Of a stretch of 64,000 nucleotides of DNA, positions 1 to 6,870 are shown one piece after another. The notes under the pieces were generated by a model, which saw nothing but the letters and a program-made list of their open reading frames with translations, did not search any database and had not been told where the DNA came from. The translations under genes were made by a program, and so were the position numbers. The stretch comes from Micromonospora cabrerizensis. GTDB taxonomy: Bacteria; Actinomycetota; Actinomycetes; Mycobacteriales; Micromonosporaceae. Each line of letters starts with the position of its first letter. The stretch's first letter is position 1. The stretch lies in the NCBI RefSeq assembly GCF_022230955.1, contig NZ_JAKKFI010000090.1, positions 27,491 through 91,490 on the forward strand, in the 5' to 3' direction.

Positions 1-260
1 CGGCGGGCCGAGGGCCCGAAGTTCATCGACTTCTCGGCGGGCATCCCGGCGCTCATCCACCCCGGGCCGCCGCGTTGACCGCCGGGCGGCAGCCGCTTCG
101 GCGTCGGCGCGCCACCGCCGGTCTCCGGCGTCGTCTCCCCGCCGGTCTCCGGCGCGGGTTCCCCGCCGGGTTGCTGCGCTGTCCCATCCGGCGTCCGTCC
201 GTCGCCAGCCGGCTTCTGACTGGGTACGGCCGGCGTGCGCGGGTTGTCGGGCTCACTCAT
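1..260 (-). CDS. ABC exporter subunit, N-terminal part (runs off the window)
   Basis: Only the first 86 or so codons are present; the gene reads on past base 1. The ATG at 260-258 overlaps the stop (259-257) of the upstream ABC gene as ATGA, so the two are translationally coupled. The N-terminus is a Pro/Gly/Thr-rich disordered stretch with repeated PETGG, followed by a segment containing GWMSAGMPAEKSMNFGPSAR, which is typical of the second half of actinobacterial heterodimeric ABC exporters just before the first membrane helix. Family knowledge predicts a fused permease-ATPase partnering the neighbouring subunit; neither domain is visible here. Overlapping ORFs on the plus strand of this stretch look like shadows. 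Confidence 0.75.
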   Translation of the reverse strand, partial: MSEPDNPRTPAVPSQKPAGDGRTPDGTAQQPGGEPAPETGGETTPETGGGAPTPKRLPPGGQRGGPGWMSAGMPAEKSMNFGPSAR

Positions 261-1990
261 GCCGCCACCTCCGCCGTCTGCTGGGAGGCCACGATCTCGG
301 CGTACGTCGGGCAGGTCTCCAACAACTCCGTGTGTCGTCCCACTCCGACGACCCCCCCGTCCTCAAGAACGATGATCTGGTCCGCATCGATGATCGTGGA
401 AACCCGCTGGGCGACGATCACCACCGCGGACTGGGCGGTGACCGGCCGCAGAGCGGCTCTGAGCCGCGCGTCGGTGCCCAGGTCGAGCGCGGAGAACGAG
501 TCGTCGAAGAGATAGATCTCCGGTTGCCGCACCAGCGCCCGTGCGATGGCCAGGCGTTGGCGTTGCCCACCGGAGACGGTGGTGCCGCCCTGCGCGATCG
601 GCGCCTCCAGCCCGCCCGGCATCTGGGCCACGAAGTCCCGGGCCTGGGCGATCTCCAGCGCCGTCCACAGCTCCTCGTCGGTGGCGTCGGGGTTGCCGTA
701 GCGCAGGTTGCTGGCCACCGTCCCGGTGAACAGGTACGGCCGTTGCGGCACCAGGCCGATGCGTCGCCACAGCTCGTCCGGCTCAAGCTCCCGGACGTCC
801 ACGCCGTCGACCAGGACCGCGCCCCCGGTGACGTCGACCAGACGGGGAATCAGCGACAGCAGGGTCGTCTTGCCGGCACCGGTGCTGCCGATGATCGCCG
901 TGGTGGTGCCCGGGGTGGCGCGGAAGGAGATGTCCCGCAGCACCGGTTCGACCGCGCCCGGGTACTGGAAGCGCACCCCGCGTAGCTCCAACTCGGCCCG
1001 GGTGGGCAGGTCGGTCACCGGCTCGGCGGCGGGGACCACCGAGGAGTCGGTGTCCAGCACCTCCACGATCCGCTCGGCGCAGACCGCGGCCCGGGGCACC
1101 ATCATCAGCATGAAGGTGGCCATCATCACCGCCATCAGGATCTGCATCAGGTATTGCAGGAACGCGGTGAGCGCCCCGACCTGGATCGCGTTGGCGTCCA
1201 CCCGCTGCGCGCCGAACCAGAGCACCGCCACGCTGGAGACGTTCAGCACCAGCATGACCACCGGGAAGATCAACGCCATCAGCCGGCCGGTCCGCAGCGC
1301 GGTCGCCGTCAGGTCCGCGTTGGCGACGGCGAAGCGATCCGTCTCGTACGGCTCGCGGACGAACGCGCGGACCACCCGGATGCCGGTGATCTGCTCGCGC
1401 AACACCCGGTTGACCGTGTCGATCCGGGTCTGCATCAGCCGGAAGCCCGGCACCATCCGACGGATGATCGCGCCCAGCGTGATGGCCAGCACCGGCACGC
1501 TGACCAGCATCAGCCAGGAGAGCCCGATGTCCTCGCGGAGCGCCATCACCACGCCACCGACGCTCATGATCGGCGCGGCGACCAGCATGGTGCAGCTCAT
1601 CAGGACGAGCATCTGCACCTGCTGCACGTCGTTGGTGTTGCGGGTGATCAACGACGGTGCTCCGAACCGGGCTACCTCCCGGGCGGAGAATCGGTTGACG
1701 TGCCCGAACAGCGTGGCCCGGACGTCCCGGCCGAAGCCCATCGCGATCCGCGCGCCGAGGTAGACCGCGGCGATCGAGCAGACGATCTGGATCAGGCTGA
1801 CCAGCAGCATCCACCCGCCGATGCGCACGATGTAGTCGGTGTCGCCCCGGGCCACGCCCTGGTCGATGATGTCGGCGTTGAGGCTGGGCAGGTAGAGCGA
1901 GGCCATGGTGCCCACGAACTGGAGCAGCACCACCGCCAGCAACGGTCGTTGATAGGTGCGCAGTTGGCTGCGCAACAGTCGGATCAGCAC
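257..1990 (-). CDS. ABC exporter subunit, fused permease and ATPase
   Basis: This 577-residue half-transporter has an N-terminal six-helix permease (about residues 1-310) and a C-terminal ATPase. Visible ATPase motifs are Walker A GSTGAGKTT, signature VSGGQRQR, Walker B IYLFDDSFSALD and the H-loop region. The D-loop sequence DDSFSALD suggests that the catalytic Glu after Walker B is Asp, as in the degenerate site of heterodimeric exporters. The GTG start at 1990 begins the protein with LIRLLRSQL and overlaps the 3' end of the MarR gene by 7 bp; the longer frame upstream is a shadow of MarR. It probably forms a heterodimer with the product of 1-260 and exports a drug-like or lipidic substrate that cannot be named from sequence. 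Confidence 0.93.
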   Translation of the reverse strand: MLIRLLRSQLRTYQRPLLAVVLLQFVGTMASLYLPSLNADIIDQGVARGDTDYIVRIGGWMLLVSLIQIVCSIAAVYLGARIAMGFGRDVRATLFGHVNRFSAREVARFGAPSLITRNTNDVQQVQMLVLMSCTMLVAAPIMSVGGVVMALREDIGLSWLMLVSVPVLAITLGAIIRRMVPGFRLMQTRIDTVNRVLREQITGIRVVRAFVREPYETDRFAVANADLTATALRTGRLMALIFPVVMLVLNVSSVAVLWFGAQRVDANAIQVGALTAFLQYLMQILMAVMMATFMLMMVPRAAVCAERIVEVLDTDSSVVPAAEPVTDLPTRAELELRGVRFQYPGAVEPVLRDISFRATPGTTTAIIGSTGAGKTTLLSLIPRLVDVTGGAVLVDGVDVRELEPDELWRRIGLVPQRPYLFTGTVASNLRYGNPDATDEELWTALEIAQARDFVAQMPGGLEAPIAQGGTTVSGGQRQRLAIARALVRQPEIYLFDDSFSALDLGTDARLRAALRPVTAQSAVVIVAQRVSTIIDADQIIVLEDGGVVGVGRHTELLETCPTYAEIVASQQTAEVAA

Positions 1991-2466
1991 GCCGGATCCT
2001 TCGGTTCGGTAGGGCGTCCGGTCATCCGCGGGTCGTCTCCGCTGCCGATGACCTCGAGCAGGAACTCGCGGATCACCTGGGCCTTCACCGGGTCGGTGTC
2101 GACCGAGGTGAGCGGGCGTCCGGAGTGCATGAGTGCGCTGAGCGCGGCCACCCGCTCCCGCCCGGCGGGGGTGAGGGCGAGTCGGACGCTGCGTCGGTCG
2201 CTGTCGTCGCGCTGCCGCTCGACGAGCCCCTCCCGAGCCAGCGTGTCCACGATGCCGGTGAGGGTCGCCGGGCGGACGAAGCCTTTCTCGGCGACCTCCC
2301 GGTGGGGCAGCTCGCCGTGTCGGGCGAGTGTCATCAGGGTGACCATGCCGGCCTGGGTGAGGCCGTGCTCCTCGGCGAGGTAGCGGTTCCACCGCTGCCC
2401 GACCAGGTGCCCGGCCACCACCAGCAGCCGGCCGAGCGGCACGTCCTGGAGGGTCACGAGTTCCAC
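1984..2466 (-). CDS. MarR-family transcriptional regulator
   Basis: A winged-helix regulator of 160 residues. The DNA-binding part reads LTQAGMVTLMTLARHGEL...VAEKGFVRPATLTGIVDTLAREGLVERQRDDSDRRSVRLALTPAG, with the DxRS wing typical of MarR. It is the first gene of an operon with two ABC exporter subunits, so it probably represses that exporter and itself until a ligand binds. I chose GTG 2466 because a -10 box TAATCT ends 7 nt upstream, giving a leaderless message; a longer frame from a TTG at 2502 would run through the promoter and operator. The 3' end overlaps the ABC gene start. Confidence 0.9.
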   Translation of the reverse strand: MELVTLQDVPLGRLLVVAGHLVGQRWNRYLAEEHGLTQAGMVTLMTLARHGELPHREVAEKGFVRPATLTGIVDTLAREGLVERQRDDSDRRSVRLALTPAGRERVAALSALMHSGRPLTSVDTDPVKAQVIREFLLEVIGSGDDPRMTGRPTEPKDPAC

Positions 2467-2473
2467 GACGGGT

Positions 2474-2502
2474 AGATTAGCTCCCTGATAGTCAGGGGCC
2501 AA
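2474..2502 (-). promoter_or_regulatory. MarR operon promoter with palindromic operator in the spacer
   Basis: On the minus strand a -35 TTGGCC (2502-2497) and -10 TAATCT (2479-2474) are separated by 17 nt. Between and touching them lies the inverted repeat CCCTGA-TAG-TCAGGG (2483-2497). This placement would let a bound MarR dimer block RNA polymerase. The site also overlaps the last codons of the DoxX gene. The promoter and operator roles are inferred. Confidence 0.65.
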
Positions 2503-2938
2503 ACGAAATTGCCGCAGCGGTGGCGATGAACACGATCTGCAGGACCGCGCGTTGCGCGAGTGGGGTGACCGGACGCCCGGCGAGGGTCAGTCTCCGGCGG
2601 GCGGCCGAGACGTTCGCCGGGAACATCGCCAGCATGAGCAGGGCGAGCGCGGCCGCCGCCAGTCGGGCGGTCGTCGGGATCAGCAGACCGACCGCGCCGA
2701 CCAGTTCCAGCACGCCGGTGAGCGTGACCAGCAGATCCGGGCGGGGCAGCCGCGGCGGGACCATCGCGATCAGGTCCGCTCGGCGCTGACCGGCGAAGTG
2801 CGCGACGGCGGTCAGCGCGAACATCACGGCCAGCCCGACCCGTAGTGCGGGATGCCAACCATCCAGTGTGGAGATGCCGGCCAGGCCGGCGAGTCGGGCC
2901 AGCGCGGTGCCGACGACCAGAGCGATCAGGGGTGCCAT
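2492..2938 (-). CDS. DoxX-like membrane protein
   Basis: This 148-residue protein has four likely membrane helices and the DoxX-family pattern (AVAHFAG near the first helix pair, GVLELVGAVGLLIP in the middle). A strong Shine-Dalgarno GGAGG lies just upstream of the ATG at 2938. It is divergent from a TetR gene, and two identical-arm operators lie between them, so it is very likely the TetR target. DoxX proteins are linked to redox and detoxification at the membrane in some bacteria; no substrate can be assigned here. The 3' end overlaps the downstream MarR promoter region. Confidence 0.85.
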   Translation of the reverse strand: MAPLIALVVGTALARLAGLAGISTLDGWHPALRVGLAVMFALTAVAHFAGQRRADLIAMVPPRLPRPDLLVTLTGVLELVGAVGLLIPTTARLAAAALALLMLAMFPANVSAARRRLTLAGRPVTPLAQRAVLQIVFIATAAAISFGP

Positions 2939-2958
2939 CGAAAACCTCCTCGGTGGAA

Positions 2959-3008
2959 CTTGTCAGTGACAAGATTGCGCGTCGGAGGAGCATCTTGTCA
3001 ATGACAAG
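2959..3008. promoter_or_regulatory. Twin TetR operators
   Basis: Two perfect palindromes with the same 7-bp arms, CTTGTCAGTGACAAG (2959-2973) and CTTGTCAATGACAAG (2994-3008), have centres 35 bp apart in the doxX/tetR divergent intergenic region. The second extends to a 19-bp perfect palindrome (2992-3010). Their size and location fit binding of two TetR dimers that control both genes. Binding is inferred. Confidence 0.8.
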
Positions 3009-3021
3009 ATAGGATTGGGGC

Positions 3022-3579
3022 ATGACCGAGACGCGTGCGTACCATCACGGCGACCTGCGCCGCGCCCTGCTCGCCGCAGCTCTGGAGGCCATCGGGGAGG
3101 TCGGGCCCGCCGCGCTGAGTCTGCGCGACCTCGCCCGTCGGGCCGGTGTCTCGCACGCCGCGCCCGCGCACCACTTCGGCGACAAGGCGGGCCTGCTCAC
3201 CGCGCTTGCCGCCCAGGGCTTCGACCTGCTGGCACAGAAGCTCATCGACGCGGACGACGTGCTGGAGGCCGGCGTCGCGTACGTCGATTTCGCCGTCACG
3301 CACCGCGCGTACTTCGAGGTGATGTTCCGGCCCGAGTTCTACCGGGCCGACGACGCCGAGCTGATCGCGGCCCGGGAGCGCTCCGGCGCCGCGCTCCGTT
3401 CCGGGGTGGCCACCCTGCCCACCGGTGGCGCGCCCGGTGACACCGACCGGGACGCGCTCGCCGCCTGGTCGATCGCGCACGGCTTCGCCACCCTCTGGCT
3501 GGCCGGCGCGCTGCCCGAGCGGGTGGGTGACAATCCCCGCAAGGCAGCCCGCGAAGTCCTCCGCCGCCTGGCCACGTAA
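3022..3579 (+). CDS. TetR/AcrR-family regulator
   Basis: A 185-residue one-component repressor. The N-terminal helix-turn-helix reads LSLRDLARRAGVSHAAPAHHFGDKAGLL (residues about 32-60). The C-terminal ligand domain has the MFRPEFY and AWSIAHGFATLWL pattern of the WHG-type TetR C-terminal domain. The ATG at 3022 follows a G-rich stretch, 13 bp after the second operator palindrome. It probably represses itself and the divergent DoxX gene. The inducer is unknown. Confidence 0.93.
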   Translation: MTETRAYHHGDLRRALLAAALEAIGEVGPAALSLRDLARRAGVSHAAPAHHFGDKAGLLTALAAQGFDLLAQKLIDADDVLEAGVAYVDFAVTHRAYFEVMFRPEFYRADDAELIAARERSGAALRSGVATLPTGGAPGDTDRDALAAWSIAHGFATLWLAGALPERVGDNPRKAAREVLRRLAT

Positions 3580-3617
3580 GGGCGCGATGCCCCCGCCGGC
3601 CTCGGCCTTTCCCGGTC

Positions 3618-3672
3618 GATCATGAAGTTATTGCCATGACACGCCGATGTGAGAGGCAATAACTTCATGATC
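3618..3672. repeat. GATC-arm hairpin R1
   Basis: Perfect 18-bp inverted repeat: left arm GATCATGAAGTTATTGCC (3618-3635), right arm 3655-3672, loop of 19 nt. It lies between the convergent tetR and guaB1 genes. It could end transcription in both directions but has no T-tract. It is one of seven related hairpins in the window. Confidence 0.9.
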
Positions 3673-3702
3673 AACGGGAGTGGGTGGGGATGGGTGGTGG
3701 GG

Positions 3703-5154
3703 TTACCAGCTTGTGGGGAGGGGCATTCCTTCGGTGAAGCCGGCGGCGCTCTGCACGCCGACGATCGCCCGGTCGTGGAACTGCGTCAGGTCCCGTGCGC
3801 CGGCGTAGGTGAACGCGCTGCGTACCCCGGCGATGATCTCGTCGATCAGGTCCTCGACGCCGGGTCGCGCCGGGTCCAGGTGCATCCGGGCCGAGGAGAT
3901 GCCCTCCTCGAACACCGCCTTGCGGGCCCGGTCGTACGGGCTGTCGTCGGCGGTACGCGCGCTGACCGCCCGGGCCGAGGCCATCCCGAAGCTCTCCTTG
4001 TACCGCCGGCCGTCCGGTTCGGTGTACAGGTCACCGGGGGACTCGTAGGTGCCGGCGAACCAGGAGCCGATCATCACGTTCGAGGCCCCGGCGGCGAGCG
4101 CGAGCGCCACGTCCCGTGGGTGCCGCACCCCGCCGTCGGCCCAGACGTGCCGGCCCAACTCGCGGGCGGCGGCGGCGCAGTCGAGCACCGCGGAGAACTG
4201 GGGTCGACCCACGCCGGTCATCATCCGGGTGGTGCACATCGCGCCCGGCCCGACGCCGACCTTGATGATGTCCGCCCCGGCCTCGACCAGGTCGCGTACC
4301 CCCTCGGCGGTGACCACGTTGCCAGCCGCCACCGGCACCCCCGGGTCCAGTTTGCGGACCGCCTGGAGCGCCGAGATCATCCGCGCCTGGTGGCCGTGCG
4401 CGGTGTCCACGACCAGCGTGTCGACGCCCGCCTCCAGCAGCGCGGCGGCCTTGCCGGTCACGTCACCGTTGATGCCGACGGCCGCGGCGATGCGAAGCCG
4501 GCCGCGGTCGTCCACCGCCGGCGTGTAGAGGGTCGCGCGCAGCGCGCCCTGTCGGGTCAGCACCCCGACCAGCCGACCGTCGGCGTCCACCACCGGCGCG
4601 AGCCGGCGGCGGCCCGCCGAGAGCAGGTCGAAACCGGTACGCGGGTCCGCGTCCGCCGGCACGGTGTGCAGCTCGGTGGACATCACGTGCCGCAGTTGGG
4701 CGAACCGGTCAACGCCTGCGGTGTCCGCCTCGGTGACCACGCCCATCGGCCGGCCGTCGTCGTCGACCACGATCACCGCACCGTGCGAGCGCTTGGGCAG
4801 CAGGTGGATGGCGTCGCCCACGGTTTCGGTGGGGCCCAGGGTGATCGGGGTGTCGTAGACCAGGTGCCGCTGCTTGACCCAGCCGACGACGTTCGCCACC
4901 ACCTCGATCGGGATGTCCTGCGGGATCACCGCGATCGCGCCCCGGCGGGCCACCGTCTCGGCCATCCGCCGGCCGGCGACCGCGGTCATGTTCGACACCA
5001 CCAACGGGATGGTGGTGCCGGTGCCGTCGCCGGTGGAGAGGTCGACGTCGAGCCGGGAGCCCAGGTCGGAGCGGGCCGGCGCCATGAAGACGTCGGTATA
5101 GGTCAGGTCGTGCGCGGGAGCCGCGCCGTGTAGGAACCGCACTCGACCCATCAT
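3703..5154 (-). CDS. guaB1: GuaB1-family IMP dehydrogenase-related protein (probable GMP reductase)
   Basis: A 483-residue TIM-barrel enzyme of the IMPDH/GMPR superfamily. Residues about 95-215 carry a CBS-domain pair (GAVIVVDDDGRPMGVVTEAD ... LAPVVDADGRLVGVLTRQG). The catalytic loop KVGVGPGAMCTTRMMTGVG contains the Cys that forms the covalent intermediate, and the flap region follows SFGMASARA. The mycobacterial GuaB1 homologue has been shown to work as a CBS-containing GMP reductase, so a role in purine salvage (GMP to IMP) is more likely than de novo IMP oxidation. Two adjacent ATG codons (5154, 5151) could start it. It is convergent with tetR and its 3' end abuts hairpin R1. Confidence 0.9.
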   Translation of the reverse strand: MMGRVRFLHGAAPAHDLTYTDVFMAPARSDLGSRLDVDLSTGDGTGTTIPLVVSNMTAVAGRRMAETVARRGAIAVIPQDIPIEVVANVVGWVKQRHLVYDTPITLGPTETVGDAIHLLPKRSHGAVIVVDDDGRPMGVVTEADTAGVDRFAQLRHVMSTELHTVPADADPRTGFDLLSAGRRRLAPVVDADGRLVGVLTRQGALRATLYTPAVDDRGRLRIAAAVGINGDVTGKAAALLEAGVDTLVVDTAHGHQARMISALQAVRKLDPGVPVAAGNVVTAEGVRDLVEAGADIIKVGVGPGAMCTTRMMTGVGRPQFSAVLDCAAAARELGRHVWADGGVRHPRDVALALAAGASNVMIGSWFAGTYESPGDLYTEPDGRRYKESFGMASARAVSARTADDSPYDRARKAVFEEGISSARMHLDPARPGVEDLIDEIIAGVRSAFTYAGARDLTQFHDRAIVGVQSAAGFTEGMPLPTSW

Positions 5155-5239
5155 CCCCGCCCGTGGGGCGTCCCGCCGCCGGTGGTCGTGGAAAACACTC
5201 CCGTCGCCGCCGCTGTCGTCAACACCGCGTCAGAGCTGG

Positions 5240-5836
5240 TCAGCCCAGCAGGAGAGCCACGGCGAGCCCGGCCATCACGACGGCGATGACCGCGTCCAGC
5301 ACCCGCCAGGCGCCGGCACGGGCGAGCAGCGGCGCGAGGCGCTGCGCGCCGACGCCGAGAGCGGTGAACCAGACCACGCTGGCCAGGGCGGCTCCGGCCC
5401 CGAACACCCACCGGTGCGGGTGCTGCTGGGCCACCCCGCCCAGCAGCAGCACGGTGTCCAGGTAGACGTGGGGGTTCAGATAGGTGAAGGCGGCGCAGGC
5501 GAGCAGGGTCGCCCCCAACGTGGCCGGTGGACGCTCGGTGGGCAGCAGGGTGCCGGGACGCAGCGCGCGGCGGGCGGCGAGCGCCGCGTAGCAGAGGAGG
5601 AACGCCGCGCCGCCCCACCGGATCGCCGTGAGGAGGCCCGGCCGGCCCGTCACCAGCGTGCCGACCCCGGCCACGCCCGCCATGATCAGCAGTGCGTCCG
5701 ACGCGGCGCAGGTCAGCACCACGGGTAGGACATGCTCGCGGCGCAGGCCCTGACGCAGGACGAAGGCGTTCTGAGCGCCGATGGCGACGATGAGAGCGAT
5801 GGAGATCGAGAAGCCGGCGATGGCAGAGGTAAGCAC
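5240..5836 (-). CDS. lysE: LysE/ArgO-family amino-acid exporter
   Basis: This 198-residue membrane protein has the LysE hallmark GAQNAFVLRQGLRREHV after helix 1 and FTYLNPHVYLD in the middle, with about six hydrophobic segments. It should export basic amino acids (lysine, arginine) and avoid toxic build-up. It is divergent from a LysG/ArgP-type regulator, the classical lysE-lysG arrangement. The GTG start at 5836 lies 6 nt after a minus-strand TAGCGT (5848-5843), with a possible -35 TTGGAC 19 nt upstream, so the message may be leaderless. Confidence 0.92.
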   Translation of the reverse strand: MLTSAIAGFSISIALIVAIGAQNAFVLRQGLRREHVLPVVLTCAASDALLIMAGVAGVGTLVTGRPGLLTAIRWGGAAFLLCYAALAARRALRPGTLLPTERPPATLGATLLACAAFTYLNPHVYLDTVLLLGGVAQQHPHRWVFGAGAALASVVWFTALGVGAQRLAPLLARAGAWRVLDAVIAVVMAGLAVALLLG

Positions 5837-5842
5837 GGGTCG

Positions 5843-5906
5843 ACGCTAGGGCTCTCGACATCCACCAGTCCAACTAAAGATTCTGACGCAACTTAAGCTC
5901 TGCTTA
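5843..5906. promoter_or_regulatory. lysE/lysG divergent control region
   Basis: The region holds the proposed lysE -10 TAGCGT (minus strand, 5848-5843) and, next to the regulator start, the inverted repeat TAAGC-TCT-GCTTA (5894-5906), whose last base is the A of the lysG ATG. Such a repeat is a plausible part of the LysR-type binding region; LysG/ArgP usually protects a longer stretch. Confidence 0.5.
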
Positions 5907-6796
5907 TGAACGGTCTCGACTCGGCGCAGCTGCGCACGCTCGCCGCTGTGGTGTCGGAGGGCAGCTTCGACGCGGCGGCCCGGCTGCTGCACGTCACGCC
6001 GTCGGCGGTGAGTCAACGGATCAAGGCACTGGAGGAGACCGTCGGCCAGGTGCTGGTGCGCCGGGCCCGACCGTGCGTGGCAACCGACGCCGGCCGCCCA
6101 CTGCTGCGCCTGGCCGGCCAGCTCACGCTGCTCGAACGGGAGGCGCTGGCCGAAGCTCGTGGCCCGCTGGCCGGTGGTGGTCGGGTGCGGGTCGCCGTGG
6201 TGGTCAACGCGGACTCACTGGCCACCTGGTTCCCGTCCGCGCTGGCCCGGTTGCCGGAGCTGGCCGGGCTCTCCTTCGACCTGCGGCAGGACGATCAGGA
6301 CCACACCGCCGAGCTGCTCCGGGACGGTTCGGTGACGGCGGCGGTCACCGCCCAGCGGGAGGCCGTGCAGGGCTGTCGTGTGCTGCGGCTCGGGGCCATG
6401 CGCTACCACGCGCTGGCCACGCCTGAGTTCGCGTCGTCCCACTTCGCCGATGGTCTCACCGCGTCCGCGCTGGCGGTCGCGCCGCTGATCGTCTTCGACC
6501 GGAAGGACCGGGTGCAGCACCGCTTCATCCGTGCGGCGGCGGGCCGACCGCTCGACCCGCCGGTGCACTACGTGCCGTCGGTGCCGGCAATCAGCGAGGC
6601 CGTCCGGCTCGGGTTGGGCTGGAGCCTGGTGCCGGAGCAGATCGCCGAGGCCGACCTGGCCGGTTGCTGTGTCGACCTCGCCCCGGGCCGGCACCTGGAC
6701 GTCCCGCTCCACTGGCAGCACTGGCGACTGGAGTCGGACGTGCTGAACGCCCTGACCGCAGCCGTCCGCGCGGTCGCCGCCGAGACCCTGCGCTGA
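5906..6796 (+). CDS. lysG: LysG/ArgP-type LysR regulator
   Basis: A 296-residue LysR-family activator. The N-terminal winged helix is QLRTLAAVVSEGSFDAAARLLHVTPSAVSQRIKALEE (residues 7-44), where the ArgP/LysG group has the same SFDAAA...TPSAVSQRIK pattern. The C-terminal periplasmic-binding-like effector domain follows. It should activate lysE when lysine or arginine accumulates. It is divergent from lysE. Between its stop and the convergent accA there is only a small hairpin, AGGCC-N6-GGCCT (6842-6857). Confidence 0.92.
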   Translation: MNGLDSAQLRTLAAVVSEGSFDAAARLLHVTPSAVSQRIKALEETVGQVLVRRARPCVATDAGRPLLRLAGQLTLLEREALAEARGPLAGGGRVRVAVVVNADSLATWFPSALARLPELAGLSFDLRQDDQDHTAELLRDGSVTAAVTAQREAVQGCRVLRLGAMRYHALATPEFASSHFADGLTASALAVAPLIVFDRKDRVQHRFIRAAAGRPLDPPVHYVPSVPAISEAVRLGLGWSLVPEQIAEADLAGCCVDLAPGRHLDVPLHWQHWRLESDVLNALTAAVRAVAAETLR

Positions 6797-6870
6797 CCGC
6801 CGAGACGTCTCATCCCGGTACGTCGGGTCGATCTCCCGCGGAGGCCGTCAGAGGCCTGCCGGGCAGCCGC

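Noticed and set aside
1..78. Plus-strand open frame ending at TGA 76-78 that looked like a gene C-terminus
   Set aside because: The opposite strand reads as the conserved N-terminal segment of an ABC exporter subunit with an ATGA overlap to its partner, a much better explanation.
1154..2383. Long plus-strand ORF opposite the ABC exporter
   Set aside because: It is rich in His, Asp, Arg and Gln, as shadows of GC-rich genes are, and covers two clear minus-strand genes.
3649..5133. Long plus-strand ORF opposite guaB1
   Set aside because: Shadow of the well-supported GuaB1 frame, with no domain of its own.
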